This document shows positions 17,255 through 26,276 of a DNA stretch of 64,000 bases, piece after piece (the first letter of the stretch is position 1; each line of letters begins with the position of its first letter). Both the position numbers and the translations under genes were made by a program. Source of the DNA: Thiobacillus sp. 0-1251 (GTDB taxonomy: Bacteria > Pseudomonadota > Gammaproteobacteria > Burkholderiales > Thiobacillaceae); contig MKWL01000005.1 of NCBI GenBank assembly GCA_001899305.1, positions 37,627-101,626 on the forward strand. Reading direction: 5' to 3'. Under the pieces are notes generated by a model. The model saw only the letters and a list, made by a program, of their open reading frames with translations, did no database searches and was not told the origin of the DNA.

Positions 17255-18283
17255 TTAATGCTCCCCCTTGTAGGCATCGAGGGCGGCCAGGCTGGCGTCG
17301 ATGCCGGGCAGCTTGATGGCGATCTGCAGGCTGGAGAGGCGCTTGACCTCCTTGATGGCGTCGGCGACCCCGGCATCGCGCGTATTGAAATAGCGCTCAA
17401 GCATGAGCAGCACCGCGCGCAGGTCCGCGCGGAATGCCGCCTGATCCTGCGACAACAGCGCCAATCGCGCCGACAGCAGGCGCAGGCGCAGGTTCTCGCG
17501 CAGGAAGTAGGCCTGGTCGGGTGGGAGCAGCACCGCTTCGTTGCCTTCCACGCGGCGGATCTGCACCAGGTGCTTCAGTTCCGACCACAGTTCCTGGCCG
17601 AAGTTGGCCGCCCGCACGCTGCGCGGCACGGGCACCGCCTCGGAGGTTTGCGCGCTGGCCAGCGGCCAGTCCATATGATGTGCCACCAAGGCCTCGATGC
17701 GTGCGCTCATCCCCACCTCGTCAACCGAGGGCGCCGCCCGCAAATTGGCCAGATCCGAGGCAATGGCACGGCGCAGCGCCGTGAACTGCGGCTTGTTCAG
17801 ACGCTGCAGACGGGTATCGGCGCCCTCCAGCGCGATGATCGCCGCCTTCACATTGCCTGCCAGCTGCAACTGCTGCGCAGCGGTCAGCAACACCTGTTCG
17901 ATTTCGGCCAGCGTCCACTGGTCGCGGCCCTGCGCCAGATCCTTGTACAGGGACTCGAGCGCCAGTTGCTGTTGCTGCGAGGTCGCCATCTGGCTTTCGA
18001 TATGCGAGACCTTTTCGCTGACCTGGCGCATCGCGTCGTCGGCGTTGCGCGCCAGCAGGCGGGATTCGCTCACGTCCTTGCCCGACTCGGCCAGACGGCG
18101 CCCCAGCTCGGTCTTCAGGTCGCGGATGCGTTCGCGGCTGTCGGACCACGACCACCCTGCCGCAGCCAGCGCCAGCACGGACACCAGCACGGCAACGAGC
18201 GGCAGCGCATGCATGCGCGGCTGCGGCGTTGCCGCAGGAGGGGCCACGGGCGGGGCGGAGGAGGTGTCGGGCGTGTCATTCAT
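17255..18283 (-). CDS. hemX: HemX, uroporphyrinogen-III C-methyltransferase-like membrane protein
   Basis: This 342-residue protein has a short Pro-rich cytoplasmic N-terminus, one membrane segment (residues about 25-46, ending GWSWSDSRERI) and a long coiled-coil/helical periplasmic part. The proteobacterial HemX signature is visible as LARGRDQW-like sequence (LAQGRDQWTLAEIEQVLL) and LLTAAQQLQLAGN. Although often annotated as a methyltransferase, the sequence lacks that catalytic domain. It overlaps hemD by eight bases and abuts hemY. Confidence 0.9.
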   Translation of the reverse strand: MNDTPDTSSAPPVAPPAATPQPRMHALPLVAVLVSVLALAAAGWSWSDSRERIRDLKTELGRRLAESGKDVSESRLLARNADDAMRQVSEKVSHIESQMATSQQQQLALESLYKDLAQGRDQWTLAEIEQVLLTAAQQLQLAGNVKAAIIALEGADTRLQRLNKPQFTALRRAIASDLANLRAAPSVDEVGMSARIEALVAHHMDWPLASAQTSEAVPVPRSVRAANFGQELWSELKHLVQIRRVEGNEAVLLPPDQAYFLRENLRLRLLSARLALLSQDQAAFRADLRAVLLMLERYFNTRDAGVADAIKEVKRLSSLQIAIKLPGIDASLAALDAYKGEH

Positions 18284-19058
18284 GTGTAGAGCCTGTCTTA
18301 TTCCTGAACCAGTTAACCAGACCATCCAGCAGGCCTGCATCGCCGCCCGCAGTGGCGACGACGTGCGCAATGCCGAAGCGGCGGGCCGCATCGGCGATTT
18401 TCTCATGCGGGACGAAAAGCGGGGTGGCCGCCAGCAGGGGCGCACCCGGCTCGCCCAGCAACGTCGCCAGATTGTGCAACGTCTCCGCGCTGGCAACTGT
18501 CACCGCATCGATGCCGCCCGTCTGCCAGCGCGCCAGCAGGGGCGCAGGGTCGGCGTGGGGACAGGTGCGCCGGTAGCACTCCATGAAACACACCTCGGCG
18601 CCGCGTGCACGCAGGGTGTCGGCCATCAGCGCGCGGCCGCCGACCCCGCGCACGATCACCACCTGCCTGCCCGCGACCGCCTGCAATTGCGGTAACGCCA
18701 GCACGGCCTCGCTGTCCTGGCCGTCCGGCGTGACGACATCTTCGACGCCTTGTTCCGCCAACGCGCGCGCAGTGCCGGGACCGACCGCAAAAACCCGGAG
18801 CGCGTCGGGCAAACCACCGTGTGCGCGGATCGCCGCCATGCCGAATTGTGCAGCATTGGGGCTGATGAAAATTGCGATGTCAGCCCCGGCCAGAGTCGCG
18901 AGCGCCGCCGCCAGCCGATCCGCCGCAACTGGCTCGATACCCAGCGCGGGAAACACAAAAGCTTCTCCGCCGGCTGCCGCAACCTTCTGTGCCAATACAG
19001 TTGCCTGATGGGCTGGCCGGGTCACCAGCACGGTGCGGCCGGCCAAAGGCTGCGTCAT
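18276..19058 (-). CDS. hemD: Uroporphyrinogen-III synthase
   Basis: This 260-residue enzyme cyclises hydroxymethylbilane with inversion of ring D to uroporphyrinogen III. HemD is poorly conserved. Recognisable segments are the N-terminal [33 protein letters not shown] and the C-terminal [15 protein letters not shown] start at the ATG at 19058, which overlaps the hemC stop (ATGA); a longer frame to 19307 is the shadow of hemC. Its position directly after hemC in the same operon confirms the assignment. Confidence 0.94.
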   Translation of the reverse strand: MTQPLAGRTVLVTRPAHQATVLAQKVAAAGGEAFVFPALGIEPVAADRLAAALATLAGADIAIFISPNAAQFGMAAIRAHGGLPDALRVFAVGPGTARALAEQGVEDVVTPDGQDSEAVLALPQLQAVAGRQVVIVRGVGGRALMADTLRARGAEVCFMECYRRTCPHADPAPLLARWQTGGIDAVTVASAETLHNLATLLGEPGAPLLAATPLFVPHEKIADAARRFGIAHVVATAGGDAGLLDGLVNWFRNKTGSTHE

Positions 19059-19978
19059 GCGGCCGGCAAGGCGTCGAGAATGGCGCGCGCGCCCTGCGCC
19101 AGCAGCTTGTCGGCCAGCGCCTGGCCGACCGCTTCGGGATCGGCCGCATCGCCTTCGGCACGATCCTGGATGAAGCCGCTGCCGTCCGGATTTGCCACGA
19201 AGCCGTTCAGCACCAGTCGCCCCGCCTGCAGCACCGCATGTGCGCCCAATGGCACCTGGCAGCTGCCGCCGAGCACGCGGCTGACCTGGCGCTCGGCGCG
19301 CACGCACGCGGCGGTTTCAGGATGGTTCAATGCGGTCAGCATGGCGGCCACCTCGTTGCTGCCGCTGCGGATCTCGATGCCGAGGGCGCCCTGGCCAGCG
19401 GCGGGAATGCTGTCTTCCACGGAAAGCAGGCTCTTGATGCGATCGCCCAGCCCGAGCCGCTTGAGGCCGGCGGCAGCCAGCAGGATCGCGTCGAACTGAC
19501 CGTCGTCGAGTTTTTTCAGGCGTGTGCCGACGTTGCCACGCAGCGGCTTCACCGCCAGGTGCGGGTAGCGGGCACGCAACTGGGCTTCGCGGCGCAAGCT
19601 GGAGGTGCCGACCACGCTGCCGGGCGGCAGCTCGGACAGGCGTTCATAGCGGTTCGACACGAAGGCGTCGCGCGGGTCCTCGCGCTCGCCGATCACGGCG
19701 AGCGCGAAGCCCGGCGGCAGTTCCATCGGCACGTCCTTCATCGAATGCACCGCCAGATCGGCCTCGCCGGCCTCCAGCGCAACTTCGAGCTCCTTGACGA
19801 ACAAGCCCTTGCCGCCGATTTTGGACAGCGTGACGTCGAGGATCTGGTCGCCGCGCGTGGTCATGCCCAGGATATTCACCGTGCAGCCGGGGTGCAGCGC
19901 GCGCAGGCGATCGCGAATATGCTCGGCCTGCCACATGGCAAGTGCACTTTCACGGGAAGCGATGGTCAGGGTATGCAT
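19055..19978 (-). CDS. hemC: Porphobilinogen deaminase (hydroxymethylbilane synthase)
   Basis: This 307-residue enzyme polymerises four porphobilinogens. It has [15 protein letters not shown] at the N-terminus, [27 protein letters not shown] (the K and D active-site segment, about residues 55-82), [11 protein letters not shown], and the dipyrromethane-cofactor cysteine in [12 protein letters not shown]. It is the first gene of the hemC-hemD-hemX-hemY operon. The upstream gap to the thioredoxin-fold gene (divergent) is short and must hold both promoters. Confidence 0.97.
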   Translation of the reverse strand: MHTLTIASRESALAMWQAEHIRDRLRALHPGCTVNILGMTTRGDQILDVTLSKIGGKGLFVKELEVALEAGEADLAVHSMKDVPMELPPGFALAVIGEREDPRDAFVSNRYERLSELPPGSVVGTSSLRREAQLRARYPHLAVKPLRGNVGTRLKKLDDGQFDAILLAAAGLKRLGLGDRIKSLLSVEDSIPAAGQGALGIEIRSGSNEVAAMLTALNHPETAACVRAERQVSRVLGGSCQVPLGAHAVLQAGRLVLNGFVANPDGSGFIQDRAEGDAADPEAVGQALADKLLAQGARAILDALPAA

Positions 19979-20059
19979 GGCGGTAGGAATAAACTGTTTG
20001 ATTTGGCAAATGATGGCGCGATACTGGCGATTATGACGTACCCGAAACCACCCGCAGGA

Positions 20060-20551
20060 ATGGCGACAATCGCACGACAGATCGCAGCCTGGGCCCTGAT
20101 TTTAGCATGGGGCCTGGGGCTGTCCTGCACTGCCCGCGCGGCGGACAGCCTGGTCCACGCCAAGGATTTCCAGGCCGACGCGCGCACGGCCGCCAAACGG
20201 CAGGTGCCCGTCCTGGTCGTCTTCACCACGCCGCACTGCCCGTATTGCGAACGCGTCAAGCACGACTATCTGATTCCCATGCACAAGGACCCGGCCTACC
20301 GCAAGCGCGTCATCATCCGCGAGGTCACCATCGGCACCACCGATCCCATGACCGACTTTGACGGCACGCCCACCACCGAAGGCGCGTTTGCCGCCGCGCA
20401 CAAGGTATTCATGGTGCCCACCGTCCAGGTCTTCGACACCCAGGGCAACGGGGTCGGTGATCCCATCGTCGGCCTGCTGATCCCCGACTACTACTTCGGC
20501 TATCTGGAAAACGCCATCGACGCCGGCGTGAGCAAAGTACGCGGCAAATAG
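20060..20551 (+). CDS. Exported thioredoxin-fold protein (thioredoxin_2/SoxW-like)
   Basis: This 163-residue protein has an N-terminal signal segment ([19 protein letters not shown], cleavage probably after TARA) and a thioredoxin fold with the redox motif CPYC in [16 protein letters not shown] and a cis-Pro loop in [12 protein letters not shown]. It is therefore probably a periplasmic reductase or oxidase of disulfides. An in-frame ATG at 20033 would add nine residues before the signal sequence. Relatives in sulfur oxidisers are annotated SoxW. No sox genes are present here, so I leave the symbol empty. It is divergent from hemC. Confidence 0.82.
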   Translation: MATIARQIAAWALILAWGLGLSCTARAADSLVHAKDFQADARTAAKRQVPVLVVFTTPHCPYCERVKHDYLIPMHKDPAYRKRVIIREVTIGTTDPMTDFDGTPTTEGAFAAAHKVFMVPTVQVFDTQGNGVGDPIVGLLIPDYYFGYLENAIDAGVSKVRGK

Positions 20552-20652
20552 CGGCGGCGCCGACTCGGCCCGCCGAGCGGTCTCCTCCTCCGCGCGCATC
20601 GATTCTCCAAGCAGGCAGGCTGCTAGAATCCCGCCATGCAGGACGCGCAGAC

Positions 20653-21294
20653 ATGAAAACCCTCCTGGCCGACGATCATCCGCTGATGCGCGAGGGCGTG
20701 CGACAGGTGTTATCGCAACTGGAGCCGCCGGTCGAGATCATCGACGCCCACGATTACCCCAGCCTGTTCGCACAGACGGCGCTGCATACCGATCTCGACC
20801 TGGCGCTGGTGGACCTGAACATGCCCGGTTTCGTCGGCATGCAAGGGATCACGCAATATCGCAGCCGCTTCCCCGACATTCCCCTGGTGGTCCTGTCCGC
20901 CTCCGAATCACCGCACGACATCCGCAATGCGCTGGAAGCCGGCGCGCTCGGCTACATTCCCAAGGCCGCGTCTACCGCGGTGATGCTGTCCGCGCTGCGG
21001 CAGGTACTGGCAGGCAACATTTTCGTGCCGGCCTGCCTGGGCGACGGGAACGGCGGACTGCATACGGTGGTGCCGGCCGATTTCGAGGCCCTGCAGCATA
21101 GCGGGCTGACCGCGCGCCAGCTCGAAGTGGCGCGCCTTCTGGCACAGGGCTGTGCCAACAAGGCCATCGCCGGCATGCTGGCGATGTCGGAAAGCACGGT
21201 GAAAGTCCACATCGCGGCAATTTTTCGCGCCCTCGACGTGACCAATCGAACCGAGGCCGTGCTCGCCATCCAGCGCTTGACCCATAATTCGTGA
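20653..21294 (+). CDS. LuxR/NarL-type response regulator
   Basis: This 213-residue regulator has an N-terminal receiver domain with LLADDHPLMREGV, phosphoacceptor Asp54 in LALVDLNMPG, and lysine in LGYIPKAAS, followed by a C-terminal LuxR helix-turn-helix (LTARQLEVARLLAQGCANKA, then MSESTVKVHIAAIF). Its stop overlaps the GTG start of the histidine kinase gene, so the two form a two-component pair. The signal is unknown. Confidence 0.93.
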   Translation: MKTLLADDHPLMREGVRQVLSQLEPPVEIIDAHDYPSLFAQTALHTDLDLALVDLNMPGFVGMQGITQYRSRFPDIPLVVLSASESPHDIRNALEAGALGYIPKAASTAVMLSALRQVLAGNIFVPACLGDGNGGLHTVVPADFEALQHSGLTARQLEVARLLAQGCANKAIAGMLAMSESTVKVHIAAIFRALDVTNRTEAVLAIQRLTHNS

Positions 21295-23207
21295 CCGCTC
21301 CGCGCGCCTGGCTCCGCCGCCTGTCGCCTTCCAGCATCCGCAGCCGGATGCTGATGATCGCCCTGCTGCCTGCGCTGCTCGCCGAATTCGGCATGGTGGC
21401 CTACTTCACCTCGCAGGCACTGGCCACGGCCGAAAAGGCTCTCCACGCACGGGCCACGAGTTCGGCCCGACACCTCGCTGATGCCTTGCCCTACGCACTG
21501 GTCAGCGGTGACACGGTCCTGGCCCGCCACCTGCTCGAGACCGAAGCCCGCAACAACCAGCTGGCGTTTGCCCGCATCACCGACCTCCATGGCCATACAC
21601 TGGCCAGCGCCGGCGACGTCCTGGATGCCAACCAGCTCGCCGACCGCTATCGACAGCGCGCCCGCATTCTCCTGCCCGACACCGTGGTCCAGGATAACGC
21701 CCTGTTTCCGGCCGACCCGACCACTGCCAGCGACCTGCTGGGCGAAGTGGAAGTCGGCGTCCAACTCGACCAGATCGCCACGTTCAAGCGCGACACCCTG
21801 ATCCATGCCGTCCTCCTGATGCTGCTGGCCCTGGCGCTGACCGGCGCACTGGCCTGGCGGCTGTCCAACCGGCTGGCCGGCCAGCTGCAGCATGTCGGCC
21901 GCGTGGTAGGCCTGCTCGCCTGCGACGATCTCTCGGTGCGCACCCACTTGCCGCCCGAAGGCGAGGTTGGCGCCCTGGCCGCCGGCGTGAACGACATGGC
22001 GGAGGCCTTGCAGACGCACCGTGGCGAACTGGAGCAGCGCATCCGCGAAGCCACCGCCGACCTCGCCGCCAAAAAAGACATGGCCGAACGCGCCAACCAG
22101 GCCAAGTCACGCTTCTTCGCCGCAGCCAGCCACGACCTGCGGCAACCGCTGCATGCCCTGTCGCTGTTTGTCGCTGCGCTGAAGGCACGCAACCAGCAGC
22201 CCGAGGCGCAAACCCTGATCGACAACATCGAAGCCTCCACCGCAGCAATGGAACTGTTGTTCAACGCGCTGCTCGACATTTCGCGGCTCGACGCCGGCAC
22301 CATCGAAACACACCCGGTGCATTTTCCGCTGCAGAAGATGTTCGTCGAACTCGAACAGCAATTCGGTGCACTGGCGGCGGAAAAGCAGCTGCGCCTGCGT
22401 TTCCGCCCGTGCGACGTCACCCTGTACAGCGACCCGCTGCTGATCGAGCGCATTCTCGTCAACCTGATCGCCAACGCCATCCGCTACACCGACGACGGCG
22501 GCATTCTGGTGGCCTGCCGGCAGCGCGGCGAGCTGGTGCGCATCAGCGTGATCGACACCGGACGCGGCATCCCGTTCGACCAGCAGGAGAGTGTATTCCA
22601 GGAATTCGTCCAGCTGCACAACCCGGCACGCGACCGCAGCAAGGGCCTCGGACTCGGACTCGCCATCGTGTCCCGCCTCGGCCGGCTGCTGGGACACCGG
22701 GTGGACCTGCTCTCCCACCCGGGGCACGGCTCGATATTCAGCATCGACGTGCCCAGCGGCGAAACGCGCCTGATTCAGCCGCCCACCACCGCGCATTCGC
22801 CCGGTTCCATCCCCGCCGATGCGCTGGTGCTGCTGGTGGACGACGAAAGCGCCATCCTGCGCGGCATGGCCGAACTGTTCGACAACTGGCAGATCGACCT
22901 GGTCACTGCCCACAGCGCCGACGAGGCCGAACACTGGCTCACCAGCCTCGACCGTGTGCCCGACGTCATCGTGTCGGATTACCGCCTGCCTGACGACATC
23001 GACGGCATCGAGGTCGTCGCCCGCCTGCGGCAGAAATTCGGCCACGACATTCCGGCCATCCTGGTCACTGGCGACACCGCGCCCGACACCATCCTGCGCA
23101 TCAGCCGCGCCGGCTTTCCCCTGCTGCACAAGCCGCTGCGCCCCGCCAAACTGCGCGCCCTGCTGACCCACCTGATCCAGCAGGCACGCGCCGCCGCCAT
23201 GGGATAA
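21291..23207 (+). CDS. Hybrid sensor histidine kinase with C-terminal receiver domain
   Basis: This 638-residue protein starts at a GTG overlapping the upstream stop (GTGA). Membrane segments lie near residues 18-40 and 171-190, bracketing a periplasmic sensor region. A HAMP-like linker, a dimerisation helix with His281 in AAASHDLRQPLHAL, an HATPase domain (NLIANAIRYTDDGG; DTGRGIP; GLGLGLAIV) and a receiver with DYRLPDD near the C-terminus follow. It is the cognate partner of the LuxR regulator upstream. The C-terminal receiver may act as a phosphate sink or an alternative output. Confidence 0.93.
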   Translation: MTAPRAWLRRLSPSSIRSRMLMIALLPALLAEFGMVAYFTSQALATAEKALHARATSSARHLADALPYALVSGDTVLARHLLETEARNNQLAFARITDLHGHTLASAGDVLDANQLADRYRQRARILLPDTVVQDNALFPADPTTASDLLGEVEVGVQLDQIATFKRDTLIHAVLLMLLALALTGALAWRLSNRLAGQLQHVGRVVGLLACDDLSVRTHLPPEGEVGALAAGVNDMAEALQTHRGELEQRIREATADLAAKKDMAERANQAKSRFFAAASHDLRQPLHALSLFVAALKARNQQPEAQTLIDNIEASTAAMELLFNALLDISRLDAGTIETHPVHFPLQKMFVELEQQFGALAAEKQLRLRFRPCDVTLYSDPLLIERILVNLIANAIRYTDDGGILVACRQRGELVRISVIDTGRGIPFDQQESVFQEFVQLHNPARDRSKGLGLGLAIVSRLGRLLGHRVDLLSHPGHGSIFSIDVPSGETRLIQPPTTAHSPGSIPADALVLLVDDESAILRGMAELFDNWQIDLVTAHSADEAEHWLTSLDRVPDVIVSDYRLPDDIDGIEVVARLRQKFGHDIPAILVTGDTAPDTILRISRAGFPLLHKPLRPAKLRALLTHLIQQARAAAMG

Positions 23208-23271
23208 TCATGTCCGAGTGAGGCGTGAGGGGTAAGGAGCCGGAACCGCGGCCACCCCCTTGCCTCCCCCA

Positions 23272-23306
23272 CCTAACCCCTAACCCCTAACACCTAACAC
23301 CTCACC
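23272..23306. repeat. Five tandem heptamers (CCTAACC/CCTAACA)
   Basis: Five consecutive 7-base units, CCTAACC twice, CCTAACA twice, then CCTCACC, end six bases before the mpl start codon. A partly complementary stretch, GTGAGGCGTGAGGGGTAAGG, lies at about 23218-23237 and could pair with it as an imperfect hairpin. Confidence 0.75.
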
Positions 23307-23312
23307 AAGAAA

Positions 23313-24728
23313 ATGCATATCCACATCCTCGGCATCTGCGGCACCTTCATGGGCGGCATCGCCGCCATCGCCCGCGCAGCTGGTCACACCGTCACCGGCT
23401 GCGACGCCAACGTCTACCCGCCGATGTCCGACCAGCTGCGCGCGCTCGGCATCGACCTCATCGAAGGCTTTGACGCCAGCCAGGCCGACATCAAGGCCGA
23501 CATCTTCGTCGTCGGCAACGTCGTCACCCGCGGCAACCCGCTGATGGAAACTCTCCTCGAACGCGGCCTGCCCTACACCTCCGGCCCGCAGTGGCTGGCC
23601 GACACCGTGCTGCGCGACAAATGGGTGCTCGCCGTCGCCGGCACCCACGGCAAGACCACCACCTCCGCCATGCTGGCCTGGATCCTCGACGACGCGCGCA
23701 TGCGTCCCGGCTTCCTGATCGGTGGCGTTCCGCAGAATTTCGAGGTCTCCGCGCGGCTGACCGACACGCCCTTCTTCGTCATCGAAGCCGACGAATACGA
23801 CACCGCCTTCTTCGACAAGCGCTCCAAGTTCGTCCACTACCGGCCGCGCACCGTCATCCTCAACAACCTCGAATACGACCACGCCGACATCTTCCCCGAC
23901 CTCGCCGCCATCGAGACCCAGTTCCACCACCTCGTACGCACCGTCCCGGGCAACGGCCTCATCGTCGCCAACGGCGCCGACACCAACCTCGAGCGCGTGC
24001 TCACACGCGGCTGCTGGACTCCGGTCGAGCGCTTCGGCGCCACGTCAACCAACGGCTCAGACGGCTGGACCGCAGGCGAAGCCGACGCCCAGGGCAGCTT
24101 CGATGTCTTCTTCAACGGCACGCTGCAAGGCCGCGTGAAGTGGGAACTGATCGGCGAGCACAACCGCATGAACGCACTCGCGGCGATTGCCGCCGCGCGC
24201 CACGCCGGCGTGCCCGCCGCCACTGCGATCGATGCCCTGTCCCGTTTCGAGAACGTCAAGCGCCGCATGGAAATCCGCGGCGCCGTCCACGGCATCACCG
24301 TCTACGACGACTTCGCCCACCATCCCACCGCCATCGCCACCACCGTCGAAGGCCTGCGGGCCAAGATCGGCAAGAGCCGCATCCTCGCCGTGCTGGAGCC
24401 GCGTTCCAACACCATGAAGCTCGGCGTCATGAAAGCCCAGCTGCCCGGCAGCCTCACCGAGGCCGACCAGGTCTACTGCTACGGCGCCAACCTCGGCTGG
24501 GACCCCGCCGAGGCTTTGGCCCCACTGGGCGACAAGGCATGCGTGTTCGACAACCTCGACAAGCTGGTTGCGCAACTGGTGGCCGACGCGCGGCCGGGGG
24601 ATCACGTGCTGATGATGAGCAACGGGGGATTCGGGGGGATACACGCGAAGCTGCTGGATGCGCTGCATCATCACTATCATGAGGAGATTGTGCTGACGCC
24701 GATGCATCGGTATGGGGGGTATGCGTAA
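23313..24728 (+). CDS. mpl: UDP-N-acetylmuramate:L-alanyl-gamma-D-glutamyl-meso-diaminopimelate ligase
   Basis: This 471-residue Mur-ligase family enzyme reattaches recycled murein tripeptide to UDP-MurNAc. It shows the N-terminal HILGICGTFMGGIAAIAR, the ATP loop AGTHGKTTTSAMLAWIL, the metal/substrate segment FVIEADEYDTAFFDKRSKF typical of Mpl rather than MurC, and DDFAHHPTAI in the C-terminal domain. Its length matches the family. The last ~120 bases have weaker GC3 bias but continue the family alignment. It is probably monocistronic; no terminator hairpin is obvious before the repeat arm at 24763. Confidence 0.96.
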   Translation: MHIHILGICGTFMGGIAAIARAAGHTVTGCDANVYPPMSDQLRALGIDLIEGFDASQADIKADIFVVGNVVTRGNPLMETLLERGLPYTSGPQWLADTVLRDKWVLAVAGTHGKTTTSAMLAWILDDARMRPGFLIGGVPQNFEVSARLTDTPFFVIEADEYDTAFFDKRSKFVHYRPRTVILNNLEYDHADIFPDLAAIETQFHHLVRTVPGNGLIVANGADTNLERVLTRGCWTPVERFGATSTNGSDGWTAGEADAQGSFDVFFNGTLQGRVKWELIGEHNRMNALAAIAAARHAGVPAATAIDALSRFENVKRRMEIRGAVHGITVYDDFAHHPTAIATTVEGLRAKIGKSRILAVLEPRSNTMKLGVMKAQLPGSLTEADQVYCYGANLGWDPAEALAPLGDKACVFDNLDKLVAQLVADARPGDHVLMMSNGGFGGIHAKLLDALHHHYHEEIVLTPMHRYGGYA

Positions 24729-24762
24729 ACTGGGAGGTAGTTACAAGGCGTTGCCCTCACCA

Positions 24763-25098
24763 CCGTTCGCCCTGAGCTTGTCGAAGGGCTGGTCGTTGTG
24801 GTGAAGGGGTTCGCAGGACGACTGACCGTTGGCCGGGGGTAGCCCGGCAGCTAGTCACTTTTCTTGTCTCGCCAAGAAAAGTAACCAAAAGAAGGCGACC
24901 CCGACATCCCCGAAACCCCGAAGATCAAGCGCGTCGGGTGGGCGGCAAAGAACTCGCCCCGCCTTTGATGTTTTTAATTTGTTTTTTGTGGGCGGGGCTC
25001 AAACACCTTTGCCGCTGATCCACCCGACGCACTCGATCTTCGGCGGGGCTGTAAGGGGAGGAAAGTCAGAACCAGGGTGGTGATGACTGGGCGGGTTG
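24763..25098 (+). repeat. Left inverted-repeat arm (336 bp)
   Basis: The outer end is the palindrome-like CCGTTCGCCCTGAGCTTGTC string. Next come a hairpin at 24854-24885 and then a long imperfect hairpin running from the CCGAAGATCAAGCGCG region to CTCGATCTTCGGCGG around an AT-rich loop. The inner end is GACTGGGCGGGTTG. It occupies most of the 413-base gap between mpl and the HEPN gene. Small open frames inside it are non-coding. Confidence 0.85.
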
Positions 25099-25141
25099 CG
25101 CTACGTTCAGACCCAATATATCCAGTTAGTGGTGCAATCCA

Positions 25142-25831
25142 ATGACACAATCCAAAACCGCTGATGAGTCGAAACAAGAGTACGTTCAACTCATGGGAGA
25201 GTCACTAGGAAAGGTCTTCCACGCTTTATGGCAAGAGGTAGCTTGGCTTTATACAAAATGGGGTGAATACGTAGCGCTGTACGGCACCAAGCCGGGCCGA
25301 ATTGAACTAATGAATAGTTCTGCCCCACGATTTTTCAGGATCGTTCAAGATTCTCTGTGGGAAGAAACCTTGATGCATATTGCAAGGCTTACCGATCCAC
25401 CAAAAACAGCAGGAAAAGAAAATCTATCCATCCAAAGAATTCTCGTTGAGGAGCCTGATGAATCTCTAAAAAAGGCGCTAGAAGAAAAAATAGAAATAGC
25501 AAAAAACAAATCTGAGTTCTGCCGAGATTGGCGTAACCGGCGCATTGCTCACCTAGATTTACAGTTAGCAATAGAGGATGGAATAAATCCGTTGCTGCCA
25601 GCAAGCAGAGAAGCGGTTAAAGAAGCTTTGGGCGCAATAGTTGATGTATTGAACATCGTGACATTGCACTACAAAGACTCAACCACAATATTCGATGTTC
25701 CCAATGGCTATGGGGGAGGCGAATCATTACTTTACGTCATCGATGATGGGCTCAAGATGGATAAAGAAAGGGAAGCGCGAATCCAAAGTGGAAACTTCAA
25801 GGATTCTGACTTTGAGCCACGAGACATCTAA
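25142..25831 (+). CDS. HEPN/AbiU2-like protein, possible RNase toxin or defence factor
   Basis: This 229-residue, all-helical-looking soluble protein has clearly lower GC content and different codon use (many AAA, GAA, ATA) from every neighbour, which indicates horizontal transfer. The segment FCRDWRNRRIAHLDL contains R131-N132-x4-H137, the R-polar-x(n)-H motif of HEPN ribonucleases. The context (W..LR..Y-type helices before it, RNRRIAHLD) resembles AbiU2-type HEPN proteins found in abortive-infection systems. No MNT-type antitoxin or partner gene is adjacent. The Shine-Dalgarno sequence is weak. It is the only gene between the inverted arms. The family assignment is by motif recall, not by a search. 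Confidence 0.65.
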   Translation: MTQSKTADESKQEYVQLMGESLGKVFHALWQEVAWLYTKWGEYVALYGTKPGRIELMNSSAPRFFRIVQDSLWEETLMHIARLTDPPKTAGKENLSIQRILVEEPDESLKKALEEKIEIAKNKSEFCRDWRNRRIAHLDLQLAIEDGINPLLPASREAVKEALGAIVDVLNIVTLHYKDSTTIFDVPNGYGGGESLLYVIDDGLKMDKEREARIQSGNFKDSDFEPRDI

Positions 25832-25876
25832 GTAAGTACCAAACACAAATCACTACCGCGTCGCAACACAAGCACC

Positions 25877-26212
25877 CAACCCGCCCAGTCATCACCACCC
25901 TGGTTCTGACTTTCCTCCCCTTACAGCCCCGCCGAAGATCGAGTGCGTCGGGTGGATCAGCGGCAAAGGTGTTTGAGCCCCGCTCACAAGAATCAATTCA
26001 ACCTAGCAAAAGCGGGGCGAGTTCTTTGCCGCCCACCCGGCGCGCTTGATCTTCGGGAATTCGGGGCTGTCGGGGTCGCCTTCTTTTGGTTACTTTTCTT
26101 GGCGAGACAAGAAAAGTAACTAGCTGCCGGGCTACCCCCGGCCAACGGTCCTCGGCATCGCGAATACCTCAACTACAACGAACAGGCCCTTCGACAGGCT
26201 CAGGGCGAACGG
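25877..26212 (-). repeat. Right inverted-repeat arm (336 bp)
   Basis: This is the inverted copy of 24763-25098. The inner end is CAACCCGCCCAGTC, followed by the long imperfect hairpin, then the perfect 13-bp hairpin at 26089-26120, and finally the GCCCTTCGACAGGCTCAGGG string. It explains most of the 445-base gap between the HEPN gene and the LysR gene. The open frame at 26086-26280 lies within it and is not a gene. Confidence 0.85.
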
Positions 26213-26276
26213 TGCGGGGGGCAGCGCACTATGCATTCAGCGCTGTGGCAAGCGCAGGCTGGATTCTTCCACAGCA

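Larger units (their letters stand above)
24763..26212. mobile_element. Putative non-autonomous element: HEPN gene between 336-bp inverted arms
   Basis: Two arms of equal length (24763-25098 and 25877-26212) are inverted copies of each other, with most differences in a short AT-rich segment. Between them lie 778 bases of AT-rich DNA with a single gene. No transposase is encoded, and I could not identify a clear target duplication. The arm sequence occurs again alone at 39107-39492, so it is a dispersed repeat. Whether the whole unit moves, or a gene was captured between two repeats, cannot be told from sequence alone. Confidence 0.6.

Noticed and set aside
20565-20580. Terminator between the thioredoxin-fold gene and the LuxR gene
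   Set aside because: A short CTCGGC/GCCGAG hairpin with a tiny loop and no T-run is not convincing.
23272-23306. Telomere- or CRISPR-like tandem array
   Set aside because: The units are seven bases with no spacers, so it is a short tandem repeat, not a CRISPR array.
24829-25083. Small frames inside the arm repeats (also 26086-26280 and 39367-39570)
   Set aside because: They lie within repeated hairpin DNA; the similar peptides reflect the repeat, not a conserved gene.
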